DNA of 64,000 nt from NCBI GenBank assembly GCA_040882465.1, contig JBBEBG010000040.1:156130-220129 (forward strand), written 5' to 3'. Below are positions 58,104 through 64,000 of the stretch, piece by piece. Position numbers and translations under genes: made by a program. This DNA is from Gemmatimonadota bacterium (GTDB lineage Bacteria; Gemmatimonadota; Gemmatimonadetes; Longimicrobiales; Gaopeijiaceae). The stretch's first letter is position 1. Every line of letters begins with the position of its first letter. The notes below the pieces were generated by a model. That model was not told where the DNA came from, made no database searches, and was given only the letters and a program-made list of their open reading frames with translations.

Positions 58104-58117
58104 ATAATATATATTAT
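58104..58117. repeat. AT-only palindrome in a convergent intergenic gap
   Basis: ATAATATATATTAT is a perfect 14-base palindrome made only of A and T, inside a 24-base AT-rich patch. It lies in the 234-base gap between convergent genes ending at 58004 and 58239. Nothing else recognisable is in the gap. The minus strand reads TATAAT across its edge. Confidence 0.6.
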
Positions 58118-58238
58118 ACGACGTAGCTCAGAACGGACTTTCGGGCCGGAGGTTGGCTTGTTTGTGCAGATCTGGGGTGGGTTCGGACTCCGACGGGGCG
58201 CGCCTGGAGCTCCCAGCGGCGAAGGCCACAGACAGGCC

Positions 58239-58943
58239 TCAGAGCGCCTGCGCTTCCAACTCCGCGCGCCGCATCTCATACCGCGCCCTGTCGGGATCGT
58301 CCGGCTCCAGGAGCGCGAGGAGAGACTCATAGGCTGCGATCGCGGCGGCGCGGTCCCCTCTCGCGATGTGCGCGCGCGCGAGGCCTTCGGCCGCTTCCTC
58401 TTCCTGGAAGCTGAACCGGGCCTGGGCCATGAGCGCTTCGTATAACGCGGCGGCGTCCGTCCAGCGCCCGGCTTCCTCGAATGCCGCCGCGAGCAAGAAG
58501 GTTGCCTGCACCTCCAGGGGTGAACCGTATTCTGGAACGATCTCCTGAAGAACGGCGATCGCGCTGTCCGGCTGGCTCTCGTGGAGATGGAGCTCCGCGA
58601 GCATGAGGTAGCTTTCCAGCGCCTGAGGTGTCCCTTCGAACCTGCCGATGTACGCGCGGAGCTCGTTCCGGGCGTCCTGCGCCGGAAGGAAACTCGCCGC
58701 GGCTCGAACCTGCTCGAGCTCGGCGGCTGCCCGTGTCAGTCGGTCGGAGCGCTGATTGACCAAGTAGATCAGCCCGAAGGCCACGACCACGAGGACCACC
58801 GCACCCGCAATCAGGAGCTGAGTATTCTGGCGAGCCCGCACCGTCCACTCGAGGACAGTCGCCGCGAACGCGTCTTCCCCGGGGACGGCGGCGCTGCTCC
58901 GTGGGGGCTGGTTTTTCGAGGTGGAAGGTCTCTTCCGGGCCAT
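58239..58943 (-). CDS. Membrane-anchored TPR protein, YfgM/BamD-like layout
   Basis: 234 residues: a short basic cytosolic N-terminus (ARKRPSTSKNQPPRS), one membrane helix at about 40-63 (LLIAGAVVLVVVAFGLIYLV), then helical repeats with tetratricopeptide spacing (ALESYLMLAELHLHES, ATFLLAAAFEEAGRW, AEGLARAHIARGD). Such proteins act as envelope chaperones or scaffolds. The start ATG 58943 removes a non-coding-looking extension. Weak family match, so the role is open. Confidence 0.8.
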   Translation of the reverse strand: MARKRPSTSKNQPPRSSAAVPGEDAFAATVLEWTVRARQNTQLLIAGAVVLVVVAFGLIYLVNQRSDRLTRAAAELEQVRAAASFLPAQDARNELRAYIGRFEGTPQALESYLMLAELHLHESQPDSAIAVLQEIVPEYGSPLEVQATFLLAAAFEEAGRWTDAAALYEALMAQARFSFQEEEAAEGLARAHIARGDRAAAIAAYESLLALLEPDDPDRARYEMRRAELEAQAL

Positions 58944-59077
58944 CGGTCCTGCCGGATGGAATCGTTTGTGGAGAGGTTGCGCCTCTCCCGGGTTGGAGAT
59001 AGACCTGTGAAGGTATGTTTCCCCCGTTGAGGGGTCAACGGAGCGAAGTGCGCCATTCAGGGGAGCAACGGAGAGGT

Positions 59078-59455
59078 ATGATGGAGCGATTCTTTGCCCT
59101 GGCCGGGAGCGTCTTCGGATTCCTTGCGGTCGCCTTCGGGGCTTTCGGTGCCCACGGCCTGCGGGACCGACTTTCCCCCGCGGATCTGGATACCTTCGAG
59201 ATTGCCGTGCGCTACCAGATGTACCACGCACTCGCCCTGCTCTTGGTGGCGCTTCTGGTAGGTCGGTCCGGCGATTCGGGGCCGATGGTCTGGGCCGGGT
59301 GGTCCTTCATCGCGGGGATCCTCGTTTTCTCCGGCTCCCTTTACCTCCTCGTTTTGACGGGTGTCCGAGGGCTCGGGGCCGTTACGCCATTCGGGGGCGT
59401 GGCCCTCCTGGCCGGTTGGGTCTTCCTGGCGACTCACTTTCTCCGCGCGCCATAG
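59078..59455 (+). CDS. DUF423 small membrane protein
   Basis: 125 residues with four membrane helices. FLAVAFGAFGAHGLRDRL near residue 15 and VRYQMYHALALLLVAL are the conserved blocks of DUF423 (YgdD-like). The start ATG 59078 is preceded by GGAGAGGT. Function not known in any organism that I can recall. Confidence 0.88.
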   Translation: MMERFFALAGSVFGFLAVAFGAFGAHGLRDRLSPADLDTFEIAVRYQMYHALALLLVALLVGRSGDSGPMVWAGWSFIAGILVFSGSLYLLVLTGVRGLGAVTPFGGVALLAGWVFLATHFLRAP

Positions 59456-59636
59456 GGTGTCATCAGGGAGGGGCCGAATGGGGTGCTCCGGGCGGGACCG
59501 TCGGCCCTTCTCCTGGCGCACAGCCCCGATTAACTTTCTCTGTTCACAAGCCAAAAATGCCCGGACAGTGCTGACGATCCGGCCACCAGAGCCCGAGTTC
59601 CGGCGGCCCATTCACATAACACGTAAAGAGGACACG

Positions 59637-60086
59637 ATGTCCCAGCTTCGCCCCCTATCGATGATCTGCGCGTTCGCCTTGGCCCTCATTCTGGCCGCCT
59701 GCGGCGGCGGGGATGCGCCGCCCAGCACCGAAGGTGCCGCTACTTCCGAGCCCGCCGAAGGTGGCGCCGGGGCCGCGGCACTTCCCGCCGGCGTGACGCC
59801 TGCAATGGTGAGCGCCGGCGCGGCGCTCTTCCCCACCCAGATCTGCTCCTCCTGCCACGGTCCGGACGGGAGTGGGCTTGAGGGGCTCGGGCCGAACCTT
59901 CGGGACGGCACTTGGTTGAACAGCGATGGATCCTTCGAGGCGATCGCCCAGACGATCATCAACGGGGTCGCCCAGCCGACGTCGGTTCCTGTGCCGATGC
60001 CGGCGAAGGGCGGAAATGCCGCGCTCACGGACCAGCAGGTCCGGGAGATGGCCGCCTGGGTCTACTCCGTCTCGCACGCGATGTAA
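59637..60086 (+). CDS. Lipoprotein cytochrome c
   Basis: A monohaem electron carrier tethered to the envelope. Signal peptide with lipobox LAAC (Cys22), a Gly/Ala/Glu-rich linker to residue 52, then the haem site C70-x-x-C73-H74 (ICSSCHGPDGSG) and a probable distal Met121 in VPVPMPAKGG. 149 residues. The last helix (LTDQQVREMAAWVYSV) is standard for class I cytochromes. Confidence 0.92.
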   Translation: MSQLRPLSMICAFALALILAACGGGDAPPSTEGAATSEPAEGGAGAAALPAGVTPAMVSAGAALFPTQICSSCHGPDGSGLEGLGPNLRDGTWLNSDGSFEAIAQTIINGVAQPTSVPVPMPAKGGNAALTDQQVREMAAWVYSVSHAM

Positions 60087-60120
60087 GAAACGCGCCCGAG
60101 CGGCGCGTTCGAGTTGCCAA

Positions 60121-60161
60121 GCCGCCCCCGCTTCCCGGTCGGAAGCGGGGGCGGCGTCTTT
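60121..60161 (+). terminator. Intrinsic terminator of the cytochrome c gene
   Basis: A perfect 15-base-pair stem (60121-60135 with 60141-60155), loop CGGTC, followed by GTCTTT. A second, weaker hairpin (about 60089-60109) lies between it and the stop codon. Confidence 0.8.
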
Positions 60162-60279
60162 GAGGGGTCGCCGTGGCGCCGAGTCAGGAGAGGCACGACA
60201 ATGGGGGGTCGTTCACGTCGCGTGCCCGCGCCAATCGCGTTTGGAGAGTCCCCATTTCTTCTTCGCAAGTGCCGATCCC

Positions 60280-60780
60280 GTGCATCTGAAGCTGGCGCGG
60301 CTCTGGGCCCTGGCCGGGGTCGCCCTCCTCTTTTCGTTCGCGATCTATCGCCTCGGGGGCCGGGGGATCGAGACCGTAGCGCGGGGCCTCACGCTGGGGG
60401 AATGGACAGTTCTCATCGCGGTGGTGTTGATCTTCCTGTACACCGAGGGGGTTCGCGCCCTTCAACGGAAGTGGGTTCCCCAACTCATCGAGCGGGCGCG
60501 CCACCTGGCGCGGGAGCGGAGTCCGATCCACCACCTGCTCGCCCCCCTCTACGGCATGGCGCTGATCGGAGCCACGCGTGCGGCTGTCATGCGCGCTTGG
60601 GCCATGGTGGCCGCCATCGCCCTGGCCGTCTTCCTCGTACGCCGCATGCCGGAGCCATGGCGCGGAATCGTAGACCTGAGCGTCGCCGCAGCGCTGGCCT
60701 GGGGGCTCCTCTTCATCCTGGGCGGGATGATCGCCACCCTGCGTGATCCGGGTGCGACGATGGGCGGAGGGGACGGCTAA
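60280..60780 (+). CDS. Hypothetical membrane protein
   Basis: 166 residues with about four hydrophobic segments (LWALAGVALLFSFAIYRLG; EWTVLIAVVLIFLYTEGVRAL; VMRAWAMVAAIALAVFLV; VAAALAWGLLFILGG). The start is probably GTG 60280; the frame is open upstream but reads as non-coding. Family not recognised. It ends 16 bases before the left tRNA-derived repeat. Confidence 0.7.
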   Translation: MHLKLARLWALAGVALLFSFAIYRLGGRGIETVARGLTLGEWTVLIAVVLIFLYTEGVRALQRKWVPQLIERARHLARERSPIHHLLAPLYGMALIGATRAAVMRAWAMVAAIALAVFLVRRMPEPWRGIVDLSVAAALAWGLLFILGGMIATLRDPGATMGGGDG

Positions 60781-60796
60781 CCCCTCTCGATGGCTC

Positions 60797-60842
60797 AATG
60801 TCCCCGGCGCGACTCGAACGCGCGACCTGCTGCTTAGGAGGC
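60797..60842. repeat. Left 46-bp tRNA-derived direct repeat (att-like)
   Basis: Identical over 46 bases to 63942-63987. It contains the reverse complement of the 3' half of tRNA-Arg(CCU), from the end of the anticodon stem through the discriminator base, plus two more bases. No D-arm or 5' half is present here, so this copy cannot make a tRNA. Confidence 0.9.
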
Positions 60843-60910
60843 GCCCTCCCCCGCCCTTCTCGTCCTAAGTAAGGTCCGGATTCGTGGGGGGGCCGGACCT
60901 AAAAAGGGCC

Positions 60911-62017
60911 TCACGCTGCCTGGATTTCCAGAAGTTCGGCCCGCCGCGCCTCGACGGCCCGCACGATCCGTTCGGCGTCCCTACCCACCCCGTGAATCAT
61001 CTCGGACGATACCGAGTGGAGGAACAGGAGACCGGCGAAATAAAGGCCGGCCCGGCCGGGAACGATGCCGCTCTCGTGCACCGGGTGCTCGCCGTCGAGC
61101 ACGTGTAGATTGATCCATTCAGGGAATCCGGGACCGAAGCCCGTGCACCAGATAACGTTTCTCACATCGAGCGTGCGTCCGTCCTCGAGTTGAGGAAGAC
61201 CGTCGTGGGCGCCCTGGGTTCGCGGCACGCGCGTGACCCCCGCGGCGGCCAACTCCTTCGGTCGCGTGCGGACGAGCGGCCCGCCCTTGGACACGAACGC
61301 CGGCCGAGCCTTTCGCCCGATGGGGTTACTCACGGACAGCACCCGGTGGAAGAGGACGCGCAGCACGAGTCGAACGAGGAGGAGCCGGCCTACCCGTCCC
61401 TCGATACGGAAGGGGATGTGACCAACTTTCCGCCCCGAGATCCACACCCGGTGCTCCTTGGACACATCCAGGGCGATCTCGGCGCCTGAGTTCCCAGCGC
61501 CCACGATGAGTACGTCGCCGCTTTGGAGCTGCGCGGGTTTCCGGTAATCGATGGAGTGGAGTTGCGTGATGCCGGGGTCGAGGGCTTGAGCGAAGGCCGG
61601 CACCCTCGGCTTCTGGAAGTCCGACATGGCGACCACCACCTGATCGGCTTCCAGACGCCGGCCCTCGGCCTGGACGATGAAGCGGCCTCCTGCGTGGGAC
61701 AACCGGCTCACCCGGGTACCGCTGCGAACGGGTAGGTCGAAACGCGCGGCATAGGCCTCGAGATAGTCGGCCATCTCGTCCTTCGAGGGGAAGTGGTGCC
61801 GGTCGCCCGGGAAGGGCATCCCATCCAGCCCACTGAAGCGGGCGGGCGTGAACAGGCGCAGTGAGTCCCAGCGCGTGCGCCACGCGTGGCCGATGCGGTC
61901 GTTCGCGTCCAGGATCAGGAAAGGAAGCCCACGTCGCTTGAGGTGATAGCCCACGGAAAGGCCCGCCTGTCCACCGCCGATCACGATCGTCTCGACGTGC
62001 TCCGCACCCGTCAACAT
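60911..62017 (-). CDS. FAD/NADPH-dependent oxidoreductase, CzcO/FMO-like
   Basis: 368 residues with two Rossmann loops: IVIGGGQAGLSVGYHLKRRG at residue 11 for FAD and VLIVGAGNSGAEIALDVSK at about 168 for NAD(P)H. Between them are GHAWRTRWDSLRLFTP and FPGDRHHFPSKDEM, which match the CzcO/flavin-monooxygenase group. The C-terminal VIWCTGFGPGFPEW is the ATG-like FAD motif. Substrate unknown. The start ATG 62017 is preferred over one at 62053; ribosome sites are weak at both. It lies 115 bases downstream of the regulator gene, within the island. Confidence 0.85.
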   Translation of the reverse strand: MLTGAEHVETIVIGGGQAGLSVGYHLKRRGLPFLILDANDRIGHAWRTRWDSLRLFTPARFSGLDGMPFPGDRHHFPSKDEMADYLEAYAARFDLPVRSGTRVSRLSHAGGRFIVQAEGRRLEADQVVVAMSDFQKPRVPAFAQALDPGITQLHSIDYRKPAQLQSGDVLIVGAGNSGAEIALDVSKEHRVWISGRKVGHIPFRIEGRVGRLLLVRLVLRVLFHRVLSVSNPIGRKARPAFVSKGGPLVRTRPKELAAAGVTRVPRTQGAHDGLPQLEDGRTLDVRNVIWCTGFGPGFPEWINLHVLDGEHPVHESGIVPGRAGLYFAGLLFLHSVSSEMIHGVGRDAERIVRAVEARRAELLEIQAA

Positions 62018-62132
62018 GGGTCGCCTTCGTTGCGAGGGGCCAACTTCGATCATTCCCCACGAACGTAGGGTTCCGGCCGACCTCGGGAATCGGGCGAACT
62101 GCCCAAATTCCGTGCGCAACGACTGGGTAATT

Positions 62133-63773
62133 CTATGCAGGCGGGTGGATCAGGTCGTGCTCGTAAGCGTAGGCAGTGGCCGCGGCACGCGTCGAGAGGC
62201 TCAGCTTGGAAAAGATGTTACTTACGTGGCGCGCGACCGTCTTCTCGCTGATGAAGAGCTCGCCCGCGATGGAACGGTTGGTCTTGCCGGTCGCGACCAG
62301 CGCCAGGACCTCCAGCTCACGGGGTGTCAGCCCGTGAGCGCGACCTTGTTCGCCGCCGTCGTCCAGTCGGGATAGGTCGGCTCGAGCGCCGAGGCTCGTG
62401 TAGAGCGTGCGGGCAGCGTCGAGCTCGAGCGACGCCGCGTCCTGATCGTTCAGCGCGCCACAAGCCAACCCAAGGAGTTCCATCGCCCTCGCGGCATGGT
62501 AGGGCGCCTCCAGGGCCCGCCATCCCTGACAGGCCGCTCGCAGGGCGACACATGCGGCCGCGGCATCGCCGCCGGCGAACTTGACGGCGCCGCGAGCGTG
62601 GGCGGCGGCGGCCTCCAGGTAGTCGGTCCCGACGGATCGCGCCAGCGTTTCCAGCTCTTCCGAGGCGCGCGCCGCTTCGTCCGTATCGCCGACGGCCAAC
62701 AGAATCTCAACGTGCGCTGGCAGCAACCGAGCGCGCGCCAGTGGGTCGGTCTTCTCGGCGAGAGCGCGGCGCGTGGCGGCGGCGGCACCCTGCTGGTCGC
62801 CCTGGGCCAGGCGCAGCAGCGCGAGGCCCGGCTGGGGCTCGCGTCCCAGCCGGCTCGCGCCCCGATAGGCCTCCTCGGCGGCTGCGAGCTCGCCCATCAG
62901 ACGATGCGCCTCCCCCTCCTGGTAGAGGGACGCTGCGGTCACGCCGGGCAGGATGCCGTGAACGGCACCGTCGCGCGCGTGCCGTGCCTCGTCTATCGAG
63001 TCCCGCCAGGCTCCGTGCAGCTGCATGACCTCCGCACGGTGGACCCGGCACTGGTCCGTATACGCCACGAGGTCAGGCTGACGCTCACACCAGCTCCGCA
63101 GCGCCTCGGTCCACTGGTGCGCCCGACCGAGCGCGCAGACGTCTCCGCAAGCGGAAATCACGCTGCAATAGATGAGGCCTGTAACCATGGGAGAGAGCTC
63201 GTCGGAGACGACGGCGACCATGGCCTCGTCCAGGAGCCGGAGTCCCTCCGGGACGCGGAGCTGGCGCAGCAGCGCACGGCCCTGGAGGTGGAGGGCCAGC
63301 GCGAGCAGATCGCGGTCGCCGAACCGACTCGCACGTTGAACGGCCTCGCCACCGGAGTCGTGTGCGGCGTCGGGGTTTCGCTCGGAGAAGTGCCGGTATC
63401 CCGCCGCAAGCAGTAAGTACCCGCGCTCCACGGACTCCCCTCCCTGCTCCTCGACGAGCCGACCTGCGCGGCCGAGCCAGCCCGAAGCAGGCCCCGTCTC
63501 GCCGCGCTCGGCCAGGTGCATCCCGATCCAGAACGCTGCCCGGGCCGCGGCCAGGGGCTTCCCATTCGCGAGATACGAGTGATGCGCGCGCTCAAGTGCG
63601 GTCCGGAAGCCCTCTTCGCGGCCGACTAGGTACGCGCACATAGCCAGTCGGTCCAGGTCTTCGCCCATCAGCGGACGAACGCATTCGGCGGCTGAGAATG
63701 CCTCGTACGCTTCGCGCCACGCCCGTCGTCGGTAGGAGGCGCGCCCGCGGTCGACGTCTAGGGAAGGACTCAT
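62133..63773 (-). CDS. TPR-rich LuxR-family transcriptional regulator
   Basis: 546 residues. The C-terminal HTH is textbook LuxR/FixJ type: LTPRELEVLALVATGKTNRS followed by ISEKTVARHVSNIFSKL (about 480-525). The long N-terminal part is a series of helical repeats of tetratricopeptide kind (YEAFSAAECV, AAFWIGMHLAERGE, ALALHLQGRALL), without the Walker A motif of MalT/LuxR-LAL proteins. The start ATG 63773 (MSPSLDVDRG) is chosen over a longer reading that would run into the tRNA. Probably controls the oxidoreductase gene downstream. Confidence 0.88.
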   Translation of the reverse strand: MSPSLDVDRGRASYRRRAWREAYEAFSAAECVRPLMGEDLDRLAMCAYLVGREEGFRTALERAHHSYLANGKPLAAARAAFWIGMHLAERGETGPASGWLGRAGRLVEEQGGESVERGYLLLAAGYRHFSERNPDAAHDSGGEAVQRASRFGDRDLLALALHLQGRALLRQLRVPEGLRLLDEAMVAVVSDELSPMVTGLIYCSVISACGDVCALGRAHQWTEALRSWCERQPDLVAYTDQCRVHRAEVMQLHGAWRDSIDEARHARDGAVHGILPGVTAASLYQEGEAHRLMGELAAAEEAYRGASRLGREPQPGLALLRLAQGDQQGAAAATRRALAEKTDPLARARLLPAHVEILLAVGDTDEAARASEELETLARSVGTDYLEAAAAHARGAVKFAGGDAAAACVALRAACQGWRALEAPYHAARAMELLGLACGALNDQDAASLELDAARTLYTSLGARADLSRLDDGGEQGRAHGLTPRELEVLALVATGKTNRSIAGELFISEKTVARHVSNIFSKLSLSTRAAATAYAYEHDLIHPPA

Positions 63774-63901
63774 CCTGGGGCGAGGGGGTGCGAGGGCATC
63801 TCTGAAGGGATGGTGCCTTCGGAAGCGTGCACCTGAATCAAGCTGGCCCCGGCTGCACCGGCAAGCGTTCAAATGCCCGATGGCATCCGCGTTCCAGGTT
63901 G

Positions 63902-63916
63902 ATCGTGGACCACGAT
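63902..63916. promoter_or_regulatory. Palindromic operator candidate upstream of the island regulator
   Basis: ATCGTGG-A-CCACGAT, a perfect 7-1-7 inverted repeat, lies about 130 bases upstream of the regulator start and 26 bases from the tRNA end. It may be the binding site of the LuxR-type protein. Confidence 0.4.
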
Positions 63917-63941
63917 ATTGAGCCAAAGCTGTGTCTTCTTG

Positions 63942-63987
63942 AATGTCCCCGGCGCGACTCGAACGCGCGACCTGCTGCTTAGGAGGC
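63942..63987. repeat. Right 46-bp tRNA-derived direct repeat (att-like)
   Basis: Exact copy of 60797-60842, lying within the tRNA-Arg gene that runs off the window end. Sequence identity stops at the anticodon stem, beyond which this copy continues as the true tRNA. Confidence 0.9.
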
Positions 63988-64000
63988 AGCCGCTCTATCC
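63944..64000 (-). tRNA. tRNA-Arg (anticodon CCU), 5' end outside window
   Basis: Minus strand. From the window edge: end of the D-arm (GGATAGAGC), anticodon stem GCTGC/GCAGC, loop CTCCTAA with anticodon CCT at its centre, variable AGGTC, T-arm GCGCG-TTCGAGT-CGCGC, acceptor CGGGGAC and discriminator A at 63944. The acceptor 5' half is beyond the window. CCA is not encoded. Confidence 0.9.

Larger units (their letters stand above)
60797..63987. mobile_element. Putative integrase-less cargo island at tRNA-Arg
   Basis: Bounded by exact 46-bp copies of the tRNA 3' half, with the complete tRNA extending from the right-hand copy. The repeat-to-repeat unit is 3145 bases and holds two minus-strand genes, an oxidoreductase and a LuxR-type regulator. 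This is the geometry left by tyrosine-recombinase integration at a tRNA 3' end. No recombinase, excisionase or replication gene lies inside, so it is either non-autonomous or a remnant. The base usage inside (fewer long G runs) looks different from the rest, judged only by eye. Confidence 0.75.

Noticed and set aside
58120..58135. ACGTAGCTCAG as a tRNA D-arm
   Set aside because: No anticodon or T-arm can be folded nearby.
60797..60842. A second tRNA-Arg gene at the left repeat
   Set aside because: Only the 3' half is present; no D-arm or acceptor 5' strand follows.
60873..60899. A GGTCCGG/CCGGACC hairpin as terminator of the flavoprotein gene
   Set aside because: On the minus strand the T-run precedes rather than follows the stem; on the plus strand only A residues follow.
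62496..63416. A 306-residue plus-strand frame inside the island
   Set aside because: It mirrors the regulator's codons; the minus-strand protein has a textbook HTH.

Overview
The window is a GC-rich, densely coded stretch of a chromosome from a diderm (LPS-making), respiring bacterium. It carries a complete proton-pumping NADH dehydrogenase (nuoA-N), the whole Kdo branch (kdsB, kdsA, kdsC, kdsD), LPS-transport genes (lptC, an OstA/LptA-like gene, lptB), rpoN, and many GTG/TTG starts. Gene order and protein style resemble Gemmatimonadota; this is inference from familiarity, not from a search. No rRNA, CRISPR array, transposase or integrase of a mobile element was seen. No gap between genes exceeds about 300 bases.

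Layout. 1-6.1 kb: an RhlE-type helicase, then an accessory stretch in which four of five genes are visibly broken (frameshifts, an in-frame stop, an internal deletion). 6.2-21.3 kb: dcd divergent from a 14-gene nuo operon whose leader holds a CRP/FNR-family half-site pair. 21.3-25.5 kb: a phosphohexomutase and a large UPF0182 membrane protein. 25.6-28.2 kb: sucCD and ndk. 28.2-33.8 kb: yceD-rpmF-plsX-fabD-fabG-acpP-fabF-ispF, the lipid-synthesis cluster, starting from a promoter that predicts a nearly leaderless mRNA. 33.8-38.4 kb: xerD, a convergent S41 protease, and NAD synthetase. 38.4-48.5 kb: a lone glutamine amidotransferase, then kdsB-pyrG-kdsA-kdsC-kdsD-lptC-ostA-lptB-rpoN. 48.5-58.0 kb: a same-strand, overlapping glycan cluster (two dolichol-phosphate-sugar-synthase-like GT2 enzymes, WecB, a GT4, a YfhO-type membrane protein, a flippase-like protein, a zinc-ribbon protein, an acyltransferase and a methyltransferase). 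58.2-60.8 kb: small membrane proteins and a lipoprotein cytochrome c.

The last 3.1 kb are a small cargo island. An exact 46-bp repeat of the 3' half of a tRNA-Arg(CCU) gene lies at 60797-60842 and again at 63942-63987, the latter inside the tRNA that runs off the window. Between the copies lie only a flavin-dependent oxidoreductase and a TPR/LuxR-type regulator, with no integrase. This is the best candidate for an undescribed element here.

Together the core genes cover respiration, the TCA step making ATP/GTP, fatty acid initiation and elongation, Kdo-lipid A export, and surface-glycan assembly.
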